Below are positions 36,562-45,827 of a stretch of 64,000 nucleotides of DNA, piece by piece; within the stretch, counting starts at the first letter, position 1, and every line of letters begins with the position of its first letter. Made by a program: the position numbers and the translations under genes. Source of the stretch: Planctomycetota bacterium (GTDB lineage Bacteria > Planctomycetota > UBA1135 > UBA2386); NCBI GenBank assembly GCA_016713175.1, contig JADJPQ010000014.1, positions 116,016 through 180,015 of the forward strand. The letters are read 5' to 3'. The notes beneath the pieces were generated by a model. That model searched no databases. It was not told the origin of the DNA and saw only the letters and a program-made list of their open reading frames with translations.

Positions 36562-37879
36562 CTACAGGTACGGCCGCAGTTCCTTTTCCATCGCCTGATC
36601 GGCCGGCCCCGGCCCGAACGCCATGAAGCCGCGGCGCATGTACTCGGCGAAATAGGCCCGCAGTTCGTCCGGCGACCACGCGCAGCCGTTGTCGCCGAAC
36701 TTGGTGACGAACGGCGAGAACTCGGGATACAGCGCGTCGTTGCCGACGCGTCCACCCCAATCGCCGTGCAATGTCGTCTTGCAGAAGTTGCCGATCAGGA
36801 TGTCGTCGAACGCCTGCCATTCGATCGCCGACATCAGCGACTGCCGCGGCGTCGCGAAGGTGATGCCGCGCTTGTGCCGCGGCTCGATGTCGATCACGTG
36901 GTCGCGACCGCCGACACGGAGGTTGACGTAGCCCAGGCTGTGCCGCAGATGCTGCACGCGATCGAAGTAGGTCTTCAGCTTGCGCACATCCTCGACTTCC
37001 AACGGCGTCGACCAGTCGTCGCCGAACGCCGCTGGCGGCTCCGGCGGCCCGTCGTTGGCCTTTGGCGCGATCCGGCAGATGGCGCCGTCGTGCAGGTCGT
37101 ACTGGATGAACGCCGGCAGCACCTTGGCGCGATCGCTGACGAAGTCGACGCCGTGCGCGTCGATCGGTGTCGCGTACGCGTCGGCCCACACCGAGTCGGT
37201 GCGGTTGTAGCGGTGCATCGAACTGCTCGGCAGGAAGGTAGCGGATGCCGAACGTGTGCAGGATCTCGGCGATCTGTGGGCCGACCGGTTCCTTCTTCGC
37301 CGCGGCCGGTGGCACGAGATTGCCCTGTTCGTCGACGAAATGGATCATGTCGGCGTCGCCGTAGCCGGTCAGGCAGGCGAGGAACGTGCTCTTCTGAAAA
37401 CGCGGCAGTTCGCGCGCGAGGAACCGGCTGGCGCCGCGATCGCCGGCGTCGTTGGCGTCGATCAGCAGATGGCCGTCGAGGTCCATCAGCAGCACCGCGT
37501 CCTGGTTGTAGTTGGCGATCGATGCTATGCGCAGCCGCGGGGACAGTTCGACCCACTCGCCGCAACGGAGGATCTTGATCGTGAAGCCGAGGCCCTGCAG
37601 GTCCTTGGCGATGCGGCCGCCGACGTGGTCGGCGAGCAGGATGATCTTGTCGCGCAGTTGTTCGAGCGACGGCAGGCTCAGGTGGTCGGGGTGGCCGTGG
37701 GACAGCCAGATGTACTTGCAGGCTTTGACGTTCGCTTGCTGTTCGGCCGGGACTTCGTGGCTCAGGCGCCAGGAGCCGAAGTAGGCGGGACCGAACAGCC
37801 ACGGGTCGGTCGCCAGCACGGGGCCGCGGTCGTGGGCGATGATGCAGGCGTTGCCGATCGTCTCGAAGCCAAGATCCAT
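36562..37879 (-). pseudogene. MBL-fold metallo-hydrolase broken by a frameshift
   Basis: The N-terminal half begins at an ATG at 37879 (MDLGFETIGNACI). It holds the metal motif LSHGHPDHLSLPS (HxHxDH), then the later metal ligands in LLIDANDAGDRG, up to about 37225. The C-terminal half continues in the next frame (SSSMHRYNRTDSVWADAY onward) to the stop at 36562. The junction lies at a CTTCCTGCC stretch, so one indel explains it. Intact, it would be a protein of about 435 residues of the UlaG-like/sialic-acid-hydroxylase-like metallo-hydrolases. Whether this is decay or an assembly error is undecided. Confidence 0.68.
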
Positions 37880-37997
37880 GGCGTCGGTGTATCGGCTGCC
37901 AGGGCGGCTGGCCACCGTTCGCCCGCGGGTTCGGGTACTCGGAGCGCCAGTCGACCTCGACGTCGGCTTCGAGCAGCCTCTACCGGGAAAAGGAATG

Positions 37998-38012
37998 GTC
38001 GGTGATACCGAC
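37998..38012. promoter_or_regulatory. perfect 6-base inverted repeat in a divergent intergenic region
   Basis: GTCGGT and ACCGAC flank GAT. The repeat sits in the 191-base gap between the metallo-hydrolase and the small lipoprotein gene, about 60 bases before the latter's start. It may be an operator or part of a promoter; nothing else is visible in the gap. Confidence 0.25.
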
Positions 38013-38070
38013 GCATCGGGCGCGCGCTCCAGGGTCGACCGGCCAAGCCGGAACCGCCAAGGAGTCCACG

Positions 38071-38490
38071 ATGAAGCCCAGCAGCTCGCGTTCCCGTCCG
38101 TTCCGCGCCGTCTTCCTGATCACCGCCAGCCTGACGATCGCCGCTTGCGGCACGATGAAGTCTCGTGATGTCGCGCTCGCCGATCGACTGATCCCGCTCG
38201 ACAAGGTCTGGTGGCCGTTCAGCCAGACGGTATCGGCGTGCAAGGAACTCGCGAAGTCCGACATCACCGGCACGGGCATTGTCGTGTCACGCGGCCCCAG
38301 CGGGACATCCGTCACCGCACACGGTCCATCCACCAGCAAGCTCGGCGTCGTCGCCTGGTTGTTCTCGCCGCTGGTGCTCGCATGCAACGTCGTCGCCTGG
38401 CCCGTCGTCGAAGTCGTCGAACTGGTGGCCGGAACAGGACCCGCCAACACCTTCGCGGTCCCAGAGCCGACGCCGGCATCGCCGCAATGA
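38071..38490 (+). CDS. small hypothetical lipoprotein
   Basis: 139 residues. A signal peptide ends in LTIAAC (lipobox). The mature protein has a hydrophobic stretch near residue 90 (LGVVAWLFSPLVLACNVVAWP) that may be a second membrane-associated helix. AAGGAG lies six bases before the ATG, one of the few good Shine-Dalgarno sequences here. No family is recognised. The frame is open further upstream, but without signal features. Confidence 0.58.
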   Translation: MKPSSSRSRPFRAVFLITASLTIAACGTMKSRDVALADRLIPLDKVWWPFSQTVSACKELAKSDITGTGIVVSRGPSGTSVTAHGPSTSKLGVVAWLFSPLVLACNVVAWPVVEVVELVAGTGPANTFAVPEPTPASPQ

Positions 38491-38560
38491 GGATCGCCGC
38501 GCGGCGCATGACCTGAGTCGGTGATCGTGAGACGTGCATCCAACGCAGTGCCACGCCACG

Positions 38561-39943
38561 ATGTCGCCGATGCACGAACGCCGGCGCCCCGACCTCCGCC
38601 TCGGCGACCGCCTGTCGCTGACCATCGACCACCTCGGCGACGGCGGCGACGGCCTCGCCCGGCTGGACGACTACGTCATCATCGTTCCCGGCACCCTACC
38701 CGGCGAACAGGTGTTCGCCACGATCACCAGCGCCGGCAGAAAACACGGCCGCGCCCACCTGCTGCGCGTCGAACAACCTTCCCGCCACCGCGTCGCCCCC
38801 GCCTGCCCGCACTTCCTCGCCTGCGGCGGCTGCGACCTGCAGCACCTCGACTACGCCCGCCAACTGCGCCACAAGCAGGAACAACTGCAGCGACTGCTCA
38901 CCTACCGGCTCGGCGACGGCGCCCCGACGGTGGCACCGACGATCGCGCCGCCGGATCCCTGGCACCGCCGCAACAAGGTCGTGCTGCACTTCGGACAGGA
39001 CTTCGACGGCCACCCGTTCGCCGGCTTCCACCGCGCGCGCAGCATCGAACTGGTGCCGATCGAACGCTGCCCGACCAGCGACGACGACGCGCTGGAGCTG
39101 TGCATCGACGCCGCCGACCTGCTGCTCGATCTGCGCCTGCCGCCGTGGAGCGAACGGCGACCCGACGGCCTGCTGCGTTCGGTGCTGGTCCGGATGACGA
39201 CGCTCGGCGAAGCCCATCTGCTGGTCGTCGCCGCCCACGACCACGTCCCCGGCCTGCGCGACCTGCTGCCGGCGCTGCATCGCGCCGGTGCCACGACGAT
39301 CGCGCTGAACGTCAATCCGGAGGAGCCGTCGCGCCTGCTCGGGCCGCAGACGACGATCCTGTCCGGGCCGCCGCGGATCCGCGAACGGATCGACGGTGTC
39401 GATTACATGTTGTCGCCGACCGCGTTCTTCCAGACCTCGCCGGACGGTGCCCGGACGCTGGTGCGGCTGGTGGCCGGGTTCCTGGCGCCCGAGCGCGACG
39501 ACGTCGTCGCCGATCTGTATTGCGGCGTCGGCCTGTTCGCGCTGGCGCTGGCCGGCACGGCCCGCGACGTTCTCGGTTGCGAACGCAATCCGGCGGCGAT
39601 CGCCGACGCGATGGCGGCGGCGGCGCATGGCGGCATCCGGAATGCGCGGTTCTTCGCCGGCGCGGTGCACGAGTGGCTGCGGCGCTGCGGCGACGATCTG
39701 CCGCGGCCGCAGCTGGTCGTGCTGGACCCGCCGCGGACGGGGTGTGAGCCGGAGGTACTCGACGAACTGGCGCGGCTGCGGCCGCAGAGGATCGCGTATG
39801 TGGCGTGTGATCCGCAGGCCTTGGGACGCGATCTGCTGGCGCTGCGCGAACGGGGGTTTGGCTGTTCGGCGGTGACGCCGGTGGACATGTTCCCGCACAC
39901 CGCGCACATCGAAGCCATGGCCTGCCTGTTGCCCAACGGCTAA
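38561..39943 (+). CDS. rlmD: 23S rRNA (uracil-5-)-methyltransferase, RumA/RlmD type
   Basis: 460 residues. It methylates C5 of a uracil in 23S rRNA (U1939 in E. coli). An N-terminal TRAM domain is followed by a 4Fe-4S cluster set, Cys82, Cys88, Cys91 (CPHFLACGGCDLQH) and probably Cys170. The SAM loop is DLYCGVGLFALALAG, and LDPPRTG and YVACDPQALGRDL carry the catalytic region. RlmD is used here as the family name; a RlmCD-type specificity is possible. The ATG at 38561 is one of three close candidates. The gene is followed 15 bases later by galM. Confidence 0.88.
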   Translation: MSPMHERRRPDLRLGDRLSLTIDHLGDGGDGLARLDDYVIIVPGTLPGEQVFATITSAGRKHGRAHLLRVEQPSRHRVAPACPHFLACGGCDLQHLDYARQLRHKQEQLQRLLTYRLGDGAPTVAPTIAPPDPWHRRNKVVLHFGQDFDGHPFAGFHRARSIELVPIERCPTSDDDALELCIDAADLLLDLRLPPWSERRPDGLLRSVLVRMTTLGEAHLLVVAAHDHVPGLRDLLPALHRAGATTIALNVNPEEPSRLLGPQTTILSGPPRIRERIDGVDYMLSPTAFFQTSPDGARTLVRLVAGFLAPERDDVVADLYCGVGLFALALAGTARDVLGCERNPAAIADAMAAAAHGGIRNARFFAGAVHEWLRRCGDDLPRPQLVVLDPPRTGCEPEVLDELARLRPQRIAYVACDPQALGRDLLALRERGFGCSAVTPVDMFPHTAHIEAMACLLPNG

Positions 39944-39946
39944 CCT
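39941..39946 (+). promoter_or_regulatory. TAACCT -10-like hexamer before galM
   Basis: TAACCT overlaps the rlmD stop codon (TAA) and ends 11 bases before the galM ATG. A galM promoter inside the end of rlmD is possible. Confidence 0.3.
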
Positions 39947-39957
39947 CCCGCCCCGGC

Positions 39958-41079
39958 ATGAAGTCCCTCTCGCTCCCTGGCCTGCTGCTGCTGGCCGCCT
40001 GTTCGTCGATGAACTCCAACACCGCCACCGGCCCATCCGGTATCCGCAGCCGCCACTTCGGCGTCGACCAGCACGGTCGCCCCGCCACGCTCTGGACGCT
40101 GCGCCAGGGCAATCTCGAAGTCGACGTCACCGACCACGGCGCGACGCTGGTCGCCGTCCGGATGCCCGACCGTGCCGACCGCGTGCGCGACATCTGCCTC
40201 GGCTTCGACGACGTCACCGGCTACGAATCCGGCGCCAATCAGTACTTCGGCTGCACCACCGGCCGCGTCTGCAATCGGATCGCCAAAGGTCAGTTCACGC
40301 TCGACGACTACCGCTTCCAGTTGGCGATCAACAACGGTCCAAACCACCTGCACGGCGGCGGCAAGAGGAGCCTCGACAAGGTGCATTGGGACGGCGAGGT
40401 GGTCGCGAGCAGCGGCGCGGCGGTGCGCTTCTCCTACACCAGTCCCGACGGCGAGGAAGGCTATCCGGGGCGGCTTTCGATCTCGGTCACCTACACGCTG
40501 TTCGCCGATCGCCTCGACATCGTCTACGCCGCGACCACCGACCAGCGCACGCCGGTCAATCTGACCAACCACGCCTACTGGAACCTGGCCGGCGAAGGCG
40601 ACGGGACGATCCTCGATCACGAACTGTGGATCGACGCCGCCGGATACACGCCAACCGACGACACCCTGATCCCGACCGGCAAGATCGCGAACGTCGCGCA
40701 CAGCGCGCTCGATTTCAGCAAGGCGACGCTGATCGGTCTGCGCGTGGCGCGACTCGACGACACCGCCGCCAAGGGTTACGACCACAACTTCGTGCTGCGT
40801 GAGGCCACGGGCCTCCGCCACGTCAGCACGCTGCGCCATCCGCTGACCGGCCGGACCATCGACATCCACACCACCGAGCCGGGTCTGCAGTTCTACAGCG
40901 GCAACTTCCTGCACGGTCAGCGCGGCAAGGGCGGCAAGGTCTATGCGCATCGCAGCGGCCTGTGCCTGGAGACACAGCACTTCCCCGACAGCGTCAACCA
41001 CCCGTCGTTCCCGAGCACGATCCTCGAGCCCGGCGCGACGTACTCGTCGACGACGCAGATCCGCTTCCGGATCCAGTGA
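39958..41079 (+). CDS. galM: aldose 1-epimerase (galactose mutarotase) lipoprotein
   Basis: 373 residues, GalM fold. It interconverts alpha and beta anomers of aldoses. Seen are NLEVDVTDHGATL, the substrate stretch FGCTTGRVCNRIAKGQF, the acid/base histidine in INNGPNHLHGG, and VNLTNHAYWNLAG with the second His. The catalytic Glu lies near the C-terminus in LCLETQHFPDS. The N-terminus (LPGLLLLAACSS) is a lipobox signal peptide, so the enzyme is exported, unlike cytosolic GalM. Confidence 0.92.
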   Translation: MKSLSLPGLLLLAACSSMNSNTATGPSGIRSRHFGVDQHGRPATLWTLRQGNLEVDVTDHGATLVAVRMPDRADRVRDICLGFDDVTGYESGANQYFGCTTGRVCNRIAKGQFTLDDYRFQLAINNGPNHLHGGGKRSLDKVHWDGEVVASSGAAVRFSYTSPDGEEGYPGRLSISVTYTLFADRLDIVYAATTDQRTPVNLTNHAYWNLAGEGDGTILDHELWIDAAGYTPTDDTLIPTGKIANVAHSALDFSKATLIGLRVARLDDTAAKGYDHNFVLREATGLRHVSTLRHPLTGRTIDIHTTEPGLQFYSGNFLHGQRGKGGKVYAHRSGLCLETQHFPDSVNHPSFPSTILEPGATYSSTTQIRFRIQ

Positions 41080-41083
41080 ACGG

Positions 41084-42049
41084 ATGAACTGGCGCCGCGG
41101 CCGTGCCTGGTGGCTGCTGGCGACCGCATGGTTGCCGGCGCAGGAGCCCGCGTTCGCGCATCTGACGGCGCCGCCGCGCGGCCTGCCGGCGATGGCACTG
41201 CCCGCGGCACCGGCGCCGACGCAGGCGATGTTCGACCTCGGCAAGGCGCTGTTCCACGACCCGATCCTGAGTCTCGACAAGACGGTGTCGTGCCACACCT
41301 GCCACCGGCAAGACCACGCCTTCGCCAGTCCGGAACGGCTGCCCCGCGGCGTCGGTGGGCAGCAGGCGCGGCGCCATGCGCCGAGCCTGCTGAACCGCGG
41401 CTACGGCAAGACCCAGCGCTGGGATGGCAGTTCGCCGACGCTGGAGGCGTTCGTGCTCGAACCGATCGCCGACCCACGCGAGATGGCGCTGCCGGTCGAG
41501 CACGCGCTGCAACGGCTGCGGGCCGAAGAACGGCATGCGACGGCGTTCAGCAAGGCGTTTCCGGACGGCGTCAACCAGGACAATCTGGCGACGGCACTGG
41601 CGACCTTCGTTCGCGGGATCGTCGCCGGCGACGCGCCGTACGATGAATTCCTCGCCGGCCGGCATGACGCGCTCACGCCGGCACAGCGCGCGGGCCTGTG
41701 GGTGTTCGAGAGCAAGGGCGCCTGCTGGAAGTGCCATACGCCACCGCTGTTCACCGACGAGGATTTCCACGCGACCGGAATCGGCGTCGTCGACGGCACG
41801 GCCGAACCGGGTCGCGCGGCGCACACCGGCAAGCCGGCAGACCACGGCCGGTTCAAGACGCCGGGCCTGCGCGGTCTGCGGCACTCCGCGCCGTACATGC
41901 ACGACGGGTCGCTGGCGACCCTGGCCGACGTCGTCGCGTTCTATGTCCGCGGCGGCAACCCGCACCCGCAACTCGACCGCAAGCTCGCACCGCTGACACT
42001 GACCGAAGCCGACCGGCTCAACCTGGTGGCGTTCCTCGAGTCGTTGTGA
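41084..42049 (+). CDS. di-haem cytochrome c peroxidase (MauG/CcpA family)
   Basis: 321 residues with an export signal (AWWLLATAWLPAQ). Two c-type haem sites are visible: CHTCH at residues 70-74 and CWKCH at 214-218. Between them lie RHAPSLLNRGYG and WDGSSPTLEAFVLEPI, typical of bacterial di-haem peroxidases and MauG. The C-terminus carries FKTPGLRGLRHSAPYMHDGS. It is periplasmic, reducing hydrogen peroxide or oxidising a partner. It starts five bases after galM. The 3' end overlaps the receiver-protein gene by 32 bases, convergently. Confidence 0.9.
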   Translation: MNWRRGRAWWLLATAWLPAQEPAFAHLTAPPRGLPAMALPAAPAPTQAMFDLGKALFHDPILSLDKTVSCHTCHRQDHAFASPERLPRGVGGQQARRHAPSLLNRGYGKTQRWDGSSPTLEAFVLEPIADPREMALPVEHALQRLRAEERHATAFSKAFPDGVNQDNLATALATFVRGIVAGDAPYDEFLAGRHDALTPAQRAGLWVFESKGACWKCHTPPLFTDEDFHATGIGVVDGTAEPGRAAHTGKPADHGRFKTPGLRGLRHSAPYMHDGSLATLADVVAFYVRGGNPHPQLDRKLAPLTLTEADRLNLVAFLESL

Positions 42050-43253
42050 CTTCGTTCGCGACCGCGGCCCGGGCGGCGGCGATCAGTTCGATGATCTTGC
42101 CGACCAGTTCGCGCCGCTCGACCGGCTTGGCCAGGAAGGCATCGCAGCCGGCGGCCAGAGCCGCCTGTTCGTCGCGTTCACTGCACGCCGCCGAGATCGC
42201 CAGGATCGCGCCGCGGTAGCCCTCGCGCCGCAGGATCTTCGCCGCCTGCCGACCATCCAGCATCGGCATCTGGATGTCCATCAGCACCAGATCGAACGGC
42301 ACCGAGGCCTTGGCCGCCGCCAGCGTCTGCTGCACCGCCAGATCGCCGCGTGCGGCGACCTCGACGACCGCGCCGGCCTTGGCCAGCACCCGCGCCAACA
42401 GGATTCGGTTGTCGACCCCATCGTCGACCAGCAGCACGCGCCCGCCGATCGCCAACGTCTCCGGCGCGGTGACGGCGACACCGCCGGGATCGATCCAGCG
42501 GACTTCCGCCAGCGCCGATGCCGCCAGCACCAGATGGAATGTACAGCTGTGCTGGCCGTCACTCTCGACCCGCAGCTCGCCATCGAGCAGTTCGCAGCAA
42601 CGCCGCGCCACTGCCAGTCCCAGCGACGCGCGGCCGCCGGCGCCGAGTTGAGCGAACGGCGCGAACACGTATTCCTGTTCGTGCTGGGACAGCCCGCGCC
42701 CCGGCACGTGGACCGAAAAGCGCAGGCTGGCGTTGGCGGCATCGGCGCGCTGGAACCGGTAGGCGACGCCGAGCTCGATCACCGAGCGGTCGGCGCGGTG
42801 CAGCGCGCAGCGCAGTGCCGCCAGCAGCGCCTTGCTGGCGCACACCGGATCGATCATGGCCTTGTCGGGCATGAAGCTGCCGTAACGGACCCGGATCTCG
42901 ACTCCGGCCTCGGCGCAGCGACCGGCCAACACCGCCACGCACTCGTCGACCAGCCGCATCGGATCGAGCAGCCGCCGCTGCACGCTGCCACCGTCGGTCT
43001 CCAGCTGCGCGAACTCGGCGTAGTCGGCCACCAGTTCGGACAGGTGCTTGCAGTTGTCCAGCAAGCTGGCGACCGCCTGCTGCTGGGTGTCGTCGAGCAC
43101 GGTGTCGCGCAGCAGTTCGGCGAAGCCCTCGGCGGCAGCGAGCGGCATGCGCAGTTCGCGCAGGAACTGCCGCAGGGTTTCGACCTGGGGTTGGCCACGG
43201 GCGACCAGGCCCGCAACGGGCACCAGACGTCCGACTCCGGTGGACTTGTTCAC
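42018..43253 (-). CDS. kinase-like protein lacking the phospho-acceptor His, with C-terminal receiver domain
   Basis: 411 residues. Residues 24-48 match the histidine-kinase dimerisation helix, but the H of HELRTPL is R (RELRMPL, Arg32). The ATP-domain counterpart (about 120-240) keeps FAPFAQ and the GRASLGLAVAR helix, but lacks the N-box asparagines and the DxGxG aspartate (HVPGRGLS). The receiver (271-390) is intact: acidic pair Asp277/Asp278, phosphorylation site Asp326 (LVLMDIQMP), Ser354 and Lys376 (AKP). It is inferred to act as a receiver with a dead kinase as scaffold or sensor. The start is GTG at 43253. Confidence 0.75.
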   Translation of the reverse strand: MNKSTGVGRLVPVAGLVARGQPQVETLRQFLRELRMPLAAAEGFAELLRDTVLDDTQQQAVASLLDNCKHLSELVADYAEFAQLETDGGSVQRRLLDPMRLVDECVAVLAGRCAEAGVEIRVRYGSFMPDKAMIDPVCASKALLAALRCALHRADRSVIELGVAYRFQRADAANASLRFSVHVPGRGLSQHEQEYVFAPFAQLGAGGRASLGLAVARRCCELLDGELRVESDGQHSCTFHLVLAASALAEVRWIDPGGVAVTAPETLAIGGRVLLVDDGVDNRILLARVLAKAGAVVEVAARGDLAVQQTLAAAKASVPFDLVLMDIQMPMLDGRQAAKILRREGYRGAILAISAACSERDEQAALAAGCDAFLAKPVERRELVGKIIELIAAARAAVANEVTTTRGTPPG

Positions 43254-43380
43254 GAGAACGGCGAGACGAGCGGCAGGTGGGCGAGGGCGAACTGCGGCGA
43301 GCAGACGCGCCGCAGCTATCGACCACGCGAACCGGGGATCTTCACCTTCCCCTAGGGGTTTTCACCGGGTGACTGGAGGC

Positions 43381-45150
43381 TCACGGCCGCAGCCGGCATT
43401 CGAGCAAACCGCCGCTGCCACCACTGCCATCCTCGAACACCAGGCAACGCTGGTCGCCGCTGCCTTCGATGGTGATCAGGATCGCCTGCCCCGAGCGCGT
43501 CTTGCCGACCGCGACGTCGGCCCGCATCACCTGCAACGGCAACTCGAACGGCAGCTCGCCGGTGGCCAGGCGCAACGCGGCGAACTTCGCACCACCCCAG
43601 GTCACCTGCCAGCGCACCGGGGTGGTGCCAAACAGGATCTCGAACCAGCTGGTCGTCGGTTCCCCGACCTGGGTGCCGAGCAGTTCGATCGCGCCGGGCT
43701 GGCCATGCCGACGGCTGGTCTCGTCCCAGAGGCGACGCGCCGCCAACGACGCGTCGTCGCTCGCGAACGCCTCGCCGAACGCCATACGCTCGTCCTGCGC
43801 CATGGCCTGCAGCATGGCCAGGCCACGATCCTCGGCGGCGCGCAATCGGTCTTCCACCTTCGGGGGCGGCCAACCGCCGTACGCCACGCGCGCCGAACCC
43901 TGCAACCCGAGCCCGCGCAACAGCAGGCCACCCGCCTGTTCGACCACGATGAACGAACCGCCGACCGGCAGTTCGAACCTGCCGACAAAGCGCGCACGCT
44001 GCGCCGCCGAACCGCTGGCGACCGGTGCCAGCGCGGGTTCGGGTCCCGGCGGCGGCGCCGGCACCGGCTCGGGCGCGGCGGCCACCGGCGGCACCACGAC
44101 GGTCCCCGCCATCAGCGCCGTGGCCAGCGCCTGCACGATCGGCTCCAGTTGTGCCTGCCCGTTGCCGCAGACGACGATCGTCGACCGGCTCGCGCGATGC
44201 AACAACAGCCGAGCCCGGTAGCCATCGGTCTGGCCACGCACCTGCACGAGTTCAGTGCCACCGGTCTTCAGCACATCGACCTGGTAGGCATCCCCGCCGG
44301 CCAGCGGCGCCCACAGCAGCGGCAACATCGCGTCGTCGAGCAGGCGGCCCGCACACAGCGCCTGGCCGAAGTCCTGCAAGTCGAGCGGCGTCGCGATCAG
44401 GCCGCGGGCGCCGCGGATCGCCCAGTTCAGCGTGCCCGCGGCCGCGGGTTGCCCCTTGCTGCCGGCGTCCTTCTTGCGCAGCGTCATCCGCTTGTCGTCG
44501 AGTCCGGCATCGCCGAGGAAGCCCGCGTCGCTCATCCCGGTCGGTTTCAGCACGCGTTCCTGCACATAGCGCTCGAAGCGCGCGCCTGAGGCCTCTTCGA
44601 TGACCATGGCGAGAACGCAACTGTTCAGATGCGAGAACGCGAAGACCTTGCCGGGTTCGCGCACTGGCTTGCAGCGCGCGATCGCGGCGACCGCGGTGCG
44701 CAGTTGGTTGGCTGCCGCCCCACCGCTCCAGTCCGCCTCGGGCGGCAGGCCCGACGTGTGCCGGATCAGGTGTTCGACCGTCATGGCTTGTTTGTCGGCC
44801 GGCCAGTCCCGCAGCACCTTGCCCAGCGGCGTTGCCAACGTCAGCTTGCGTTCCCCGATGAGCACCAAGGCGGCGGCGACGGTGGTCTGGTTGCTGACGG
44901 TTCCGACATCGAACAGGCTGCGCGGCCCGCACGGGGTCTTGGCGAAATCCGCCATGCCGTAGCCCTTCGCCAGCACCGTCTGGCCCGCCTGGGCGACCGC
45001 GACCGCCCCCCAGAAACCCGGCGCGACCTTGCCGACGGCAGCATCGAGCCGGGCGCCGAGGTCACCGTCGACGACGGTCCCCGGCGGCTGCTTCTGGGCA
45101 GCGAGCGCAGACAAGAACATGACGAACACGACGCTGGCGGGACCACGCAC
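43381..45150 (-). CDS. beta-lactamase/penicillin-binding-fold protein with altered active site
   Basis: 589 residues. The N-terminal domain (about 25-330) is of the class C beta-lactamase/serine hydrolase fold: an S-x-x-K region, LIRHTSGLP at 129-136, and the L-T-L-A-T-P-L-G helix. The catalytic Ser and Lys are replaced by Thr84 and Asn87 (VGTVSNQTT), and the Y-S-N of the second motif reads F-S-H (172-174). The C-terminal 230 residues are a Pro-rich linker plus a beta-rich domain of unknown type. It is exported. It may bind but not cleave its ligand. It is transcribed 35 bases from, and divergently to, the HEAT lipoprotein gene. Confidence 0.72.
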   Translation of the reverse strand: MRGPASVVFVMFLSALAAQKQPPGTVVDGDLGARLDAAVGKVAPGFWGAVAVAQAGQTVLAKGYGMADFAKTPCGPRSLFDVGTVSNQTTVAAALVLIGERKLTLATPLGKVLRDWPADKQAMTVEHLIRHTSGLPPEADWSGGAAANQLRTAVAAIARCKPVREPGKVFAFSHLNSCVLAMVIEEASGARFERYVQERVLKPTGMSDAGFLGDAGLDDKRMTLRKKDAGSKGQPAAAGTLNWAIRGARGLIATPLDLQDFGQALCAGRLLDDAMLPLLWAPLAGGDAYQVDVLKTGGTELVQVRGQTDGYRARLLLHRASRSTIVVCGNGQAQLEPIVQALATALMAGTVVVPPVAAAPEPVPAPPPGPEPALAPVASGSAAQRARFVGRFELPVGGSFIVVEQAGGLLLRGLGLQGSARVAYGGWPPPKVEDRLRAAEDRGLAMLQAMAQDERMAFGEAFASDDASLAARRLWDETSRRHGQPGAIELLGTQVGEPTTSWFEILFGTTPVRWQVTWGGAKFAALRLATGELPFELPLQVMRADVAVGKTRSGQAILITIEGSGDQRCLVFEDGSGGSGGLLECRLRP

Positions 45151-45168
45151 GGCCCCATTGTAAACAGC

Positions 45169-45174
45169 TAGACT
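45169..45174 (+). promoter_or_regulatory. TAGACT -10-like hexamer in a 35-base divergent gap
   Basis: TAGACT ends 11 bases before the ATG at 45186. The gap to the divergent serine-hydrolase-fold gene is only 35 bases, so the two promoters must overlap or lie in coding sequence. Confidence 0.35.
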
Positions 45175-45185
45175 CCGCCGCCTGC

Positions 45186-45761
45186 ATGCGCTTGCTCGCC
45201 CTGCTGCCCTGTGTCGGTCTGTTCGCCTGCGCCGACGACACCGTTCCCGGCCCCGCGGCCACGGCTGCCCTGCACATCCAGGCGGGCGCCGCCGCGCCCA
45301 CGCCGGCGCTCGCCGAGTTGCCGGACGCGCGCCGCCGGGCGCTGCGCGACCTGGCTGCGACCGCGCTGCGCGAATGTACGGTCGGCCAGATGCCTGGCGA
45401 ACTGATCGCCTGCCCTGACGACGCCATCGCCAGCCTGCTCGACGTCGCCGCCGCCGCCGGCCCGATCGAACAAGGCCGCGTCCCGGTGCTGGTCGCGGCG
45501 TTCGGCGCCCCGGCGCTGCCCGCGCTGACCCAGGCGTTGCAGCATGACGACGCCAGGCAGCGACGGCTGGCGATGCTGGCCATGGCGCAGCTCGGCCGTA
45601 CCGCCGAACCGGCGGCAGCAGCGCTGCTGCAGGCGCAACAGGATCCCGACGCGCAGGTCCGAGCGTTGGCCGAGCATGCGCTGCGCCGCGCAACCGGCGA
45701 CACCCGCGAACTCGACCGGTTGCGCGCGCAACACGAGGCCGCGACCGCGCGCGACCGCTGA
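45186..45761 (+). CDS. HEAT-repeat-like lipoprotein
   Basis: 191 residues. The signal peptide ends in VGLFAC (lipobox). The C-terminal part has two or three HEAT-like helix pairs (LVAAFGAPALPALTQAL, DDARQRRLAMLAMAQLG, DPDAQVRALAEHALRRAT). HEAT repeats act as protein-interaction scaffolds. No enzyme motif is seen. It is monocistronic. The next gene starts 66 bases later with its own Shine-Dalgarno. Confidence 0.65.
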   Translation: MRLLALLPCVGLFACADDTVPGPAATAALHIQAGAAAPTPALAELPDARRRALRDLAATALRECTVGQMPGELIACPDDAIASLLDVAAAAGPIEQGRVPVLVAAFGAPALPALTQALQHDDARQRRLAMLAMAQLGRTAEPAAAALLQAQQDPDAQVRALAEHALRRATGDTRELDRLRAQHEAATARDR

Positions 45762-45827
45762 CCGTTTCCCGATCCCCTCTTGCCCCACCACCCTGGAAGT
45801 TCCCAGAACCACCACGAGGAGTTCCCG

